Made by a program: the position numbers and the translations under genes | Notes under the pieces: generated by a model | Told to the model about the DNA's origin: nothing | What the model saw: the letters and a program-made list of their open reading frames with translations, nothing else | Databases searched by the model: none | Assembly: GCA_021160245.1 (NCBI GenBank) | Contig: JAGHCW010000075.1 | Span: forward strand, 1 to 6,228 | Source: a bacterium | Lineage (GTDB): Bacteria > B130-G9 | Direction of reading: 5' to 3' | DNA length: 6,228 bases | In this document: positions 1 through 6,228 of the stretch, piece after piece | How the letters are laid out: each line of letters begins with the position of its first letter | Position numbering within the stretch: the first letter of the stretch is position 1

Positions 1-199
1 CCGCTCGACATGCGATGTCAAGCTGTTTTATCGCTCTTTATGACTCGTAATCCCCTTCAGACGACATTCTATCTACATAATTCGGCATATATCGCAACGC
101 ATCTCCCAATTCGCTCAGTTACTCAAAGCGCGGGGAGGCGGCTGAAGCTTGGGTGACGACATTTCTCGTTTTATCAAAGCTCCCAATGGCACACTCAGG

Positions 200-229
200 T
201 TGCCGATTCTAGATAACCTGCTCTATACT
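200..229 (+). promoter_or_regulatory. Predicted sigma70-like promoter for galT
   Basis: The -35 box is TTGCCG (200-205) and the -10 box is TATACT (224-229), separated by 18 bases. The expected transcription start is at about 235-237, which coincides with the galT start codon. The -10 hexamer is identical to that of the stronger promoter found before the DUF4390 gene. The -35 box matches consensus only moderately, so this is an inference from sequence and position. Confidence 0.5.
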
Positions 230-236
230 CCGTCGC

Positions 237-1250
237 ATGTTTGAGATGCGATACAATCCAATATCCCAAGAATGGGTCGTCGTGGCGGCGAAAAGAAGCA
301 AGCGCCCCGTCCTGCCCAGAGATACTTGCCCGTTCTGCCCGGGAATCGGGAAGGTCCCGAAGGACTACGACGTCTTTGTGTATCAGAACGATTTCCCATC
401 GATGTCGCTCTCTATTGCAGACGGGGCCTTTGCATGGGCCGATGGCGTTCCCGATGGGACTTCCGCGAGTTCTGGGCGGAAGAATCGATCGGCGGCAGGG
501 CTTTATTTGAGCAAGCCGTCGCTGGGAGCCTGCGAGGTGATTCTTTATAGCCCAAACCACACCGCGAACATCTACGACCTCGAGGACTGGCACATCGAGA
601 AGCTCGTGCGCTGCTGGCAAGCGAGGACCGAGGCGCTCGGATCGATTGAGGGCATACGGTATGTCTTCATATTCGAGAATCGGGGCGAGGCTGTTGGTGT
701 TACTATTCATCATCCCCACGGTCAGATTTACGCCTTTCCGTTCGTGCCTCGTCTCATTCAGCGGGAGATAGCGTCTTGCAGGGCATATATGGAGGAACAT
801 TCGAGCTGCCTCATCTGTGATATGTTAGAGTCCGAGCTTCGTCTTGGCGTGCGAGTTGTTTCCGAGAATGAGCATTTCGTCTGCGTCATTCCCTATTTTG
901 CCCGATTCCCTTATGAGGCGCATATTGTAAGTCGAAGGCATTTCGGCTCAATTGTGGAGCTCGGCGATGCGGAGGTTTTGGCCTTTGGTAGCATGCTTCA
1001 GGACTTGGTGAGGGGTTACGACAGGCTATTCGGCTTTGCGGCGGCGTATATCATGGCTATTCATCAGGCGCCGACGGATGGTGGTGATTATTCGGCATAT
1101 CATTTTCACGTGGAGTTTTATCCGGCGCACGCCGATTCGAAAACACGCAAGCACTTGTCAGGCACTGAGATCGGCATTGACGTCTTCGTGAATCCATCTG
1201 ATATTGAGGCGAACGCCGGTCGGCTTAAATTAGCGATTCAAAGCCTTTAG
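237..1250 (+). CDS. galT: Galactose-1-phosphate uridylyltransferase (GalT, HIT superfamily)
   Basis: This 337-residue cytoplasmic enzyme of the Leloir pathway should exchange UMP between UDP-glucose and galactose-1-phosphate through a covalent uridylyl-histidine intermediate. The N-terminus (RYNPISQEWVVVAAKRSKRP, residues 5-24) is typical of the family. CPFC (31-34), H108 in the SPNH motif and H159 match the family zinc ligands. The active-site motif HPHGQ spans 159-163, with H161 as the expected nucleophile. A second cysteine pair, CLIC (191-194), begins the C-terminal half, which carries HFHVEFYP (289-296) and the conserved GTEIG segment near 309-313. Length is normal and no key residue is missing. 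Exact sugar specificity cannot be read from sequence. The ATG at 237 has no Shine-Dalgarno sequence and lies at the predicted transcription start, so the mRNA may be leaderless; an alternative ATG at 246 would lose only three residues. No galK or galE lies nearby. rlmN follows after 36 bases, suggesting cotranscription. Confidence 0.92.
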   Translation: MFEMRYNPISQEWVVVAAKRSKRPVLPRDTCPFCPGIGKVPKDYDVFVYQNDFPSMSLSIADGAFAWADGVPDGTSASSGRKNRSAAGLYLSKPSLGACEVILYSPNHTANIYDLEDWHIEKLVRCWQARTEALGSIEGIRYVFIFENRGEAVGVTIHHPHGQIYAFPFVPRLIQREIASCRAYMEEHSSCLICDMLESELRLGVRVVSENEHFVCVIPYFARFPYEAHIVSRRHFGSIVELGDAEVLAFGSMLQDLVRGYDRLFGFAAAYIMAIHQAPTDGGDYSAYHFHVEFYPAHADSKTRKHLSGTEIGIDVFVNPSDIEANAGRLKLAIQSL

Positions 1251-1286
1251 CCGAGACGATTTCGCAATTCATTTGTAGGTCGTTTG

Positions 1287-2324
1287 ATGAAAAGAGACAT
1301 TCTCGATTTGCCGCCTCGTAAGCTCGAGACTCAGGTTGCTGACTGGCGGCAGGCGCGCTTTCGGGCCGGGCAGATACAGGAGTGGATTTACAAAAAGGAC
1401 GTCAGGACCTTCGCGGAGATGACGAATCTGCCCAAGGCATTACGCCAACGGTTCGCCGCGGAGTTTGAGATATGCAGGCCGACGGTTGCGAGGCGCTTGG
1501 TGTCGAAGCTCGATGGCTCGTCGAAGTTCGTGATTAGGCTCTTTGATGGACGTTTGGTCGAGACGGTTCTGATTCCATCTGAGAGGCGGCTAACGCTCTG
1601 TGTCTCGACGCAAGTGGGTTGCCGGTTTGGCTGTAAGTTCTGCGCAAGCGGGGCAGGTGGTTTTGTCAGGAACCTGACGGCTGGGGAGATAGTGGCGCAG
1701 ATGATGCTTGCGTCCAGAGCGGCCGGCCCGGCCAAGATAACGCACGTGGTCTTTATGGGCATGGGCGAGCCACTCGACAACCTGAAGAGCACAGTTGACG
1801 CGGCGCTTACGATCAACTCTGAACTTGGCTTCAATATCGGCTGGCGCAGGATCACAGTATCGACAGTAGGCATTCCGGGCACTGTCGAGGAACTGATCCG
1901 GCACGCGCCTCAGATCGGTTTATCATTCTCGCTCCACGCGCCGAATGACGAGTTGAGGGAGAGGATAATTCCGGCAAATCGTCGGTTCAGTGTCGGCTCG
2001 ATAATCGCGACGGCTAGGCACTGCTTCAGAGAGACTGGGCGGCTTCCGACATTTGAATATGTTTTGATTGAAGGCTGGAATGCGAGTACCGGCCATGCGA
2101 GGGCTTTGGTGGAGCTCTTGTCGGGTATTCGGTGCAAGGTGAATCTGATCCCCTTGAATCCGGCCTCGGCTTGCGGTTTATCTTCTCCCGGGAGCGAGCA
2201 GACGCTACGTTTTCTTTCCGTGCTTGAAAGAGGCGGTGTGAAGGCTACTATCCGTCATTCGAGAGGCGCCGACATCATCGCGGCTTGCGGGCAATTGGCA
2301 TGTCCGGGGCGTCCCGTGGCTTGA
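1287..2324 (+). CDS. rlmN: Dual-specificity RNA methyltransferase RlmN (radical SAM)
   Basis: RlmN methylates C2 of adenosine 2503 in 23S rRNA, near the peptidyl-transferase centre, and of A37 in some tRNAs, using two S-adenosylmethionine molecules. Numbered from the ATG at 1287 (345 residues), the radical-SAM iron-sulfur ligands are C112, C116 and C119 (CRFGCKFC). The two family catalytic cysteines are C105 (LCVSTQVG) and C334 (AACGQL). MGMGEP (157-162) is the SAM-binding GEP motif, and VNLIPLNP (285-292) and RGADI near the C-terminus are also typical. The sequence around the cluster (GFVRNLTAGEI) and the GEPLDN segment favour RlmN over the resistance enzyme Cfr. A TTG at 1284 directly precedes the ATG and could add one residue, but the weak AGG at 1277-1279 is better spaced for the ATG. 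Length is normal. The gene lies 36 bases after galT and 99 bases before the ABC-F gene, on the same strand. Confidence 0.95.
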   Translation: MKRDILDLPPRKLETQVADWRQARFRAGQIQEWIYKKDVRTFAEMTNLPKALRQRFAAEFEICRPTVARRLVSKLDGSSKFVIRLFDGRLVETVLIPSERRLTLCVSTQVGCRFGCKFCASGAGGFVRNLTAGEIVAQMMLASRAAGPAKITHVVFMGMGEPLDNLKSTVDAALTINSELGFNIGWRRITVSTVGIPGTVEELIRHAPQIGLSFSLHAPNDELRERIIPANRRFSVGSIIATARHCFRETGRLPTFEYVLIEGWNASTGHARALVELLSGIRCKVNLIPLNPASACGLSSPGSEQTLRFLSVLERGGVKATIRHSRGADIIAACGQLACPGRPVA

Positions 2325-2423
2325 CTTTGGCTTGAGCAGCCTGCTGGGTATTCTGTCATGCGATTACTATCTCCCAACGAAAAGGTCTGAATTGAGAAAC
2401 AATAGAGAGAAACGAGAAGTCCG

Positions 2424-4424
2424 ATGTTTGCCCTAAATGGCATTTCGCTCCGATTCGGGGAGCAACAGATTGCAAACGACATCTCATGGCACGTTACAGA
2501 CAACGAGCGGGTCGGTATTGTCGGGGCTAACGGCTCTGGAAAGACGACTCTCTTGCGAGTCATAGCCGGGCTGATAGAGGCGGACTCCGGTTATGTTGAG
2601 CGGCCCAAGAACACGACGTTTGGCTACCTTCCGCAGCAGGTCTATGAGTCGCTTGAACTGAGTCTTTGGGATGAGGCGATGAGTGTATTTGAGGAGGTCA
2701 TCGCTCTCAGAGATGAAATGACCCGCCTAGAGCAGGAAATGGCCTCAAGAGGCGGCGATGAAATTGGCTCAGAGTCGCAGCTTCAGAGGTATAGCTGGCT
2801 CCAGCATAGGTTCGAGCAGCTTGACGGCTTTGAGGTTGAGACGAAGGCGGGAACCGTGCTCTTTGGGTTGGGTTTTTCGAAGGGCGATTTCGACAAACTC
2901 TCGTCCGACTTCAGTGGCGGCTGGCAGATGCGGATCGCGCTGGCCAAGCTGTTGCTATCGCGGCCGGATGTGCTTCTTTTGGATGAGCCGACGAACTATC
3001 TTGATCTTGAGGCGCGTCAGTGGCTGGAGAAGTTCCTATCAGAATATGAGGGGACGGTGGTTTTGGTCTCTCACGATAGGTACTTTTTGGACAAGATGGT
3101 TACGAGCATCGTCGAGATCGGCTTTGGAAAGCTGGAGGTGTACAGATGTGGCTACTCCCAATATGAGATTGAGCGGGAGCAGCGCCGTGAGGTTCTGATG
3201 AAGCAGTACAAGCACCAGCAGGAGCATATAGCGCATGTTAAGGCGTTCATCACTAGGTTTCGATATAAGGCGAGCAAGGCAAGATCTGTTCAGGGTCGCA
3301 TAAAGTATTTGGAGAAGCTTGAGAGGATTGAGCTGCCGACGGATACGAGGCGCCTTCGGTTTAACTTCCCCGATCCCGAAAGGGGCGGCAGGGAGGTGCT
3401 GCAGCTTAAGGGCATCAAGAAATCCTACGGCGACAACGTCGTATTTGACGGGGTCGATCTCAGCATCTATCGAGGCGAGAGGATTGCTGTTGTCGGTCTT
3501 AATGGCGCCGGCAAGACGACGCTTCTGCGGCTTATTTCTGGCGAGGAGCCGTATGACAGCGGCGAGTTGAAGCTCGGCTACAACATCAAGTTGGAGTACT
3601 TCTCCCAGGATCAAGATACGGACCTTTCAGCCGATAGCACGGTGCTTCAGGAGATGGAGTCGGTCGCGCCTCTTGACATGATTCCCCGGCTTCGGAGCAT
3701 TCTGGGGTCGTTTCTCTTTTCGGGCGATGACATTGAGAAGCCGGTGAAGGTGCTGAGCGGCGGAGAGCGGGCGAGGCTGGTTCTTGCTAAGATGATGTTC
3801 CGTCGGGCGAATTTCCTGGTGCTTGATGAGCCGACGAATCACCTTGATATGGCAGCCAAGCAGGTTTTTGAGGATGCGTTGCGGCGTTTTCCCGGAACGA
3901 TACTTCTTGTATCACATGACAGGCGCGTCATGAACAACGTGGCGACCAAGACGCTTCATGTGGAGAATGGTCGGCTGACAATGTTCCTGGGCAATTACGG
4001 GTACTTTCTTCGAAAGCAAGAAGAGCTTGAGGAGCAGGATTGCCAGAATGGGGCGGCCAAGGGGAAGAACGGCAAGGCCCTCGGCAGAGTTCAAGGTGAT
4101 GACAAACCTCATCCTCAGAGCAGAGAGGGCAAGAGGCTTCGCCAGCAATTGAGAGAGAAGAGCGAGGAAGTCATCGCTCGGACGCGCCAGCTGAAGAAGA
4201 GAGTGGACGAGCTGGAGCATAAGATCAGCACATTGGAAAAGCGTCAGACTGAGCTTGGTGAGATGATGTCTCGGTCAGACGATCGGTACAAGGGGCAAGT
4301 GCGAGAGATCGAAGCGGAGTCGCGGGGTATAAAGAAGCGGTTGCCTAAGCTGTATAAGATGTGGGAAAAACTGCACTGCGAGCAAGAGAGTTTGATGCAG
4401 GAACTCGATTCGCTTGCGGAATAG
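2424..4424 (+). CDS. ABC-F family ATPase, YheS/YdiF-like ribosome-associated protein
   Basis: This 666-residue protein has two fused ABC ATPase cassettes and no membrane segment, as in ABC-F proteins, which bind the ribosomal E site and influence translation. Cassette 1 has Walker A GANGSGKT (34-41), signature FSGGW (163-167), Walker B LLLDEPTN (184-191) and the switch histidine H217. Cassette 2 has Walker A GLNGAGKT (358-365), signature LSGGE (444-448), Walker B LVLDEPTNHLD (465-475) and H498. Both catalytic glutamates (E188, E469) are present, so both sites look active. The linker at about 240-320 is rich in basic residues, includes RFRYKASKARSVQGRIK (277-293) and resembles YheS/YdiF linkers. 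Residues 565-665 form a highly charged predicted coiled coil after a low-complexity stretch (540-565). The start has only a weak GAGAAG ribosome site (2414-2419). Subfamily is inferred from linker and length; an antibiotic-resistance role is possible but not indicated. Confidence 0.9.
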   Translation: MFALNGISLRFGEQQIANDISWHVTDNERVGIVGANGSGKTTLLRVIAGLIEADSGYVERPKNTTFGYLPQQVYESLELSLWDEAMSVFEEVIALRDEMTRLEQEMASRGGDEIGSESQLQRYSWLQHRFEQLDGFEVETKAGTVLFGLGFSKGDFDKLSSDFSGGWQMRIALAKLLLSRPDVLLLDEPTNYLDLEARQWLEKFLSEYEGTVVLVSHDRYFLDKMVTSIVEIGFGKLEVYRCGYSQYEIEREQRREVLMKQYKHQQEHIAHVKAFITRFRYKASKARSVQGRIKYLEKLERIELPTDTRRLRFNFPDPERGGREVLQLKGIKKSYGDNVVFDGVDLSIYRGERIAVVGLNGAGKTTLLRLISGEEPYDSGELKLGYNIKLEYFSQDQDTDLSADSTVLQEMESVAPLDMIPRLRSILGSFLFSGDDIEKPVKVLSGGERARLVLAKMMFRRANFLVLDEPTNHLDMAAKQVFEDALRRFPGTILLVSHDRRVMNNVATKTLHVENGRLTMFLGNYGYFLRKQEELEEQDCQNGAAKGKNGKALGRVQGDDKPHPQSREGKRLRQQLREKSEEVIARTRQLKKRVDELEHKISTLEKRQTELGEMMSRSDDRYKGQVREIEAESRGIKKRLPKLYKMWEKLHCEQESLMQELDSLAE

Positions 4425-4499
4425 AATGAATAGAGGCTGAAGAGGGATGTTCAGGGGCAACTTCGAATTGGCCTACTGAAACCCATCATTACTAGCAGT

Positions 4500-4528
4500 T
4501 TGACCAGAGCATCTGTTTATCATATACT
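4500..4528 (+). promoter_or_regulatory. Strong sigma70-like promoter for the DUF4390-ntrY unit
   Basis: TTGACC (4500-4505) and TATACT (4523-4528) are separated by an optimal 17 bases. The expected start is A4535, giving a leader of about 82 bases. The promoter lies in the only long gap between genes inside the window and points at the DUF4390 gene, so this gene pair probably has its own transcription unit. No effector binding site was identified. Confidence 0.65.
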
Positions 4529-4534
4529 TGGTTT

Positions 4535-4616
4535 AGATCAATTGTATGTGCGGGCAGTTCAGTGGATCTAGCGCCTGCCAACTTGCAGTTGGGGTGGAAA
4601 TGACGAGGAACTAATT
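4535..4616 (+). promoter_or_regulatory. 5' leader with competing inverted repeats
   Basis: The predicted leader has three inverted repeats. The arms at 4534-4539 and 4565-4570 (TAGATC/GATCTA) could close a stem at the very 5' end. GGCAG (4553-4557) can pair with CTGCC (4575-4579). CCAACT (4578-4583) pairs perfectly with AGTTGG (4587-4592) across a 3-base loop. The second and third pairings share 4578-4579 and so exclude each other. No known riboswitch class is recognised. Stems are short, so function is speculative. Confidence 0.3.
4605..4610 (+). promoter_or_regulatory. Ribosome binding site selecting the TTG start at 4617
   Basis: GAGGAA ends six bases before the TTG at 4617, a good spacing. 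It decides the start of the DUF4390 gene, because the only nearby upstream ATG (4600) opens a frame that stops after four codons (TAA at 4612-4614). The site lies inside that minimal frame. Confidence 0.65.
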
Positions 4617-5288
4617 TTGAGAACATCTCTGGTCATTGCGACCGTCGTGACACTGCTTTGCATCCAGGCCTGGGCAGACTCATCAAGCCCGTCAGGTCTT
4701 GAGCCGCAGATGACTCAGCCGTCCGCCTTAATTGCGGAGAGTGGTCGGGTGATAGTGATAAAGTCCGAGCTTAAGAATTGGATGAACATTGAGCTGAGAC
4801 AATTGCTCAATTCTGGGCTAACACTAACGCTGGAGTTCGAGGCCGGTGTCTTTGAACGGCGGGACTTTTGGTTTGATATCCAAATCGCCTCGGTGATTGT
4901 GACAAAGCGAATAACCTACGACCCAGTAACGAAATCGTTCACAATTGTTGTCCCGAGTAAGGGCAAAGAACCCTCGCTGAATTTCACTGATAGAAAGGAG
5001 GCGATGGACTATTTGCTCGATTTTTCGACTTTTGTGCCAACACCACTCTTGATGGAGAAGTATTCAAAGAGGTGTTACTATGCGGGAGTGGATTGTGAAG
5101 TCGAGGCGCGCGAGATGGTCTTTCCGCTTGGGTATTTGCTTTGGTTTCGACGAAGCGGCTACACCACAGAGTGGTCTTATTCGCAGCCGATATCCACGAA
5201 AGTGCTGCAAGGGGACGGGCTCGGCAAAAAGAAGAAGCGCGGCGCCAATCCCAAGGATGAACGTGAGCCGGGGAGCCCCGGAAATTAA
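4617..5288 (+). CDS. Secreted DUF4390-family protein
   Basis: This 223-residue protein is predicted to be exported across the inner membrane. Residues 1-20 form a Sec signal peptide with a short basic start (MR), a hydrophobic core (4-16) and an AWA cleavage motif before D21. The mature part resembles DUF4390, whose function is unknown: a segment with ELRQLLNSGLTLTLEFE (59-75), WFDI (85-88), a tyrosine-aspartate turn with TKSFTIVV (105-112), an F..R.EAMDYL helix (123-133) and a TTEWSYSQP end (183-191). The last 24 residues are a lysine-, glycine- and proline-rich tail, probably disordered. Two cysteines (C153, C160) lie close together in the exported part and might form a disulfide. Translation starts at TTG with a good ribosome site. 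The stop overlaps the next start (TAATG), implying translational coupling with the NtrY-like kinase gene. DUF4390 genes often precede ntrY in proteobacteria. The family call is from memory of the domain pattern. Confidence 0.75.
   Translation: MRTSLVIATVVTLLCIQAWADSSSPSGLEPQMTQPSALIAESGRVIVIKSELKNWMNIELRQLLNSGLTLTLEFEAGVFERRDFWFDIQIASVIVTKRITYDPVTKSFTIVVPSKGKEPSLNFTDRKEAMDYLLDFSTFVPTPLLMEKYSKRCYYAGVDCEVEAREMVFPLGYLLWFRRSGYTTEWSYSQPISTKVLQGDGLGKKKKRGANPKDEREPGSPGN
5268..5281 (+). repeat. GC-rich perfect inverted repeat before the ntrY start
   Basis: CCGGGG-AG-CCCCGG ends six bases before the ATG at 5288 and includes GGGAG (5271-5275), the only ribosome-site-like sequence near that start. As RNA it could fold into a 5-bp stem with a 4-base loop. 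There is no U tract, so it is not a terminator. It could hide the ribosome site until ribosomes finishing the DUF4390 gene open it. Confidence 0.4.
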
Positions 5289-6228
5289 TGGAACCGGCTG
5301 TGCCCTCTTCGCCTAATGGCATTGGTGAAGCAGGTGCTCGACAGGACCCGATTCCAGAGCCGGTAGAGAGGCAGATGAAAACCGCAAAGCGGCGTAAACA
5401 TCTAATAATCTTCGGCGCCGTTTTTCTGCTATCGCTTATCGCGACATCCATTCTGGTTTACATCGAAAGCGGCAGCTTGATATACGAGGCCAGTCGTGGG
5501 GTCTCTGGTTTTGAGCGTGGTATGTGGCAGGCTACGCTTGTCCTGAACGTTCTGCTGACGATGCTTCTTGTCTTTTTAATCTTCCGCAACCTTATAAAAC
5601 TCTACTTTGAACGGAAGCGAAAGAAGGTCGGCGCGAGGCTCAAGACGAAGCTCGTGATTGCCTTTGTGGGGTTCTCCCTTATCCCGTCGATACTGCTCTT
5701 TGTGCTAGCGTCGGGATTGGTTGGTGAGATGTTCGGGCGTTTTTTTGGCGCAGACGTTGAGAAGGTCTATCAAGAGGCGGTCAGCATAGCTAGCTACTAC
5801 CACGAGCAGGATGTTAAGCGAGCTGAGCGTTTTGCGAGTTATATTGCGAGTGAGATAGCCCGGAGGGAGCTTCTATCAGAGTCGAAGTCGGGCCAACTCA
5901 AGGAGTTTCTCGCCGGAATGACCAAGGAGTACGGCCTTGGTGGTATTCAAGTTCTCAAGGGCGAAGATGAGATCGAGAAAGCCCAGGGCTCCGAGCTATC
6001 GTCTCCGGATGAGACGTTCCGATATGACAAGGCTAGGATAAGACTTTTGCTTTCGGGCCAGAAGCAAAGGCTGATTGATCTTCAGTCACAAGGCCGCAGA
6101 GAGATTATCAGCTGCGCTGCGCCAATACTCTCGACCGACAAGAAGGCTGTTGGGGCGCTTGTGGTGAAATGCGTGATACCGGAGCGAATCACCGCCTCAA
6201 AGGAATTGGTGTCAAAGTCGATCCGCCG
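5288..6228 (+). CDS. ntrY: NtrY-like sensor histidine kinase, N-terminal part (cut by window end)
   Basis: An open frame of 313 codons runs off the window end without a stop. NtrY is the membrane sensor of the NtrY/NtrX two-component system, linked in various bacteria to nitrogen, redox or envelope signals. Residues 1-37 are cytoplasmic, ending in KRRK. Predicted membrane segments lie at about 38-58, 82-99 and 121-143. The basic cytoplasmic loop between the last two (RNLIKLYFERKRKK, 100-113) and the following KTKLVIAFVGFSLIPSILLF (119-138) are highly characteristic of NtrY. Residues 144-313 form an extracytoplasmic sensor region. The HAMP, PAS, histidine phosphotransfer and ATPase parts would lie beyond the window, so kinase activity is inferred. 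The ATG at 5288 overlaps the preceding stop. An alternative ATG at 5375 (Met30), with GAGAGG just upstream, would still keep all membrane segments. Confidence 0.88.
   Translation, partial: MEPAVPSSPNGIGEAGARQDPIPEPVERQMKTAKRRKHLIIFGAVFLLSLIATSILVYIESGSLIYEASRGVSGFERGMWQATLVLNVLLTMLLVFLIFRNLIKLYFERKRKKVGARLKTKLVIAFVGFSLIPSILLFVLASGLVGEMFGRFFGADVEKVYQEAVSIASYYHEQDVKRAERFASYIASEIARRELLSESKSGQLKEFLAGMTKEYGLGGIQVLKGEDEIEKAQGSELSSPDETFRYDKARIRLLLSGQKQRLIDLQSQGRREIISCAAPILSTDKKAVGALVVKCVIPERITASKELVSKSIR

Noticed and set aside
17-22. TTGACA on the minus strand as a divergent promoter
   Set aside because: The matching -10 box would fall at or beyond the window edge, so it cannot be judged.
7-27. Inverted repeat GACAT/ATGTC (7-19) followed by a short T-rich stretch, as a terminator of an upstream gene
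   Set aside because: The stem is only five base pairs with a three-base loop and the T run is short and delayed, so a terminator call is not supported.
1-156. Open frame from the window edge to the TGA at 154-156, possibly the end of an upstream gene
   Set aside because: Fifty-one codons without a stop can arise by chance, and the translation shows no recognisable family pattern.
195-800. Long minus-strand open frame opposite galT
   Set aside because: It is antisense to a gene with full family motifs and shows no recognisable domain, so it is a shadow of galT coding.
81-1100. Ten-base repeat TTCGGCATAT at 81-90 and 1091-1100
   Set aside because: One copy lies in conserved galT coding sequence and the match does not extend, so it is probably chance.
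2327-2354. Weak promoter-like pair TTGGCT / TATTCT (16-base spacer) before the ABC-F gene
   Set aside because: Both boxes match consensus poorly, and such pairs are expected by chance; it leaves open whether the ABC-F gene is cotranscribed with rlmN.
4437-4454. CTGAA/TTCAG inverted repeat after the ABC-F gene as a terminator
   Set aside because: The stem is five AT-containing pairs with an eight-base loop and no T tract follows.
4984-5451. Minus-strand open frame opposite the DUF4390/ntrY junction
   Set aside because: It lies antisense to two well-supported genes and its translation has a low-complexity, non-family look.

Overview
The window looks like an ordinary chromosomal segment of a Gram-negative-type bacterium of moderate GC content (low-to-mid 50s per cent by eye). 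Signs of this are an NtrY-like multi-pass sensor kinase and an exported DUF4390 protein with a Sec signal peptide. That gene pair is familiar from proteobacteria, but I cannot assign a phylum; an uncultured or deltaproteobacterial-like lineage is possible. All five genes lie on the + strand. I see no RNA genes, mobile elements, CRISPR arrays or prophage traces.

Layout. Bases 1-236 are non-coding as far as I can tell and end in a sigma70-like promoter (200-229). It lies so close to the next gene that the mRNA may be leaderless. galT (237-1250) encodes a galactose-1-phosphate uridylyltransferase with all expected metal and active-site residues. After 36 bases comes rlmN (1287-2324), a radical-SAM 23S rRNA/tRNA adenine-C2 methyltransferase. 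A 99-base gap leads to a 666-residue ABC-F ATPase (2424-4424) with two intact ATPase cassettes and a long charged C-terminal coiled coil. With no convincing terminator between them, these three may form one transcript, although the 99-base gap could hide a weak promoter.

Bases 4425-4616 form a real regulatory interval. It holds a clear promoter (TTGACC, 17-base spacer, TATACT) and a leader of about 80 bases with several short inverted repeats. A good ribosome binding site follows, in front of a TTG start. This promoter should drive a two-gene unit: a secreted DUF4390 protein (4617-5288), then an ntrY-like sensor kinase gene (from 5288, cut by the window end). The two reading frames overlap by one base (TAATG).

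How the genes fit together. RlmN and the ABC-F protein both act on the ribosome around the peptidyl-transferase region, so their adjacency may reflect a translation-maintenance role. The DUF4390 protein and the NtrY-like kinase probably work together at the cell envelope, the former on the outer face of the inner membrane and the latter signalling inward, normally to an NtrX-type regulator expected downstream. galT has no visible galactose-pathway partner here. I found no clearly new biological system. The most interesting leads are the DUF4390/NtrY pair and the structured leader in front of it.
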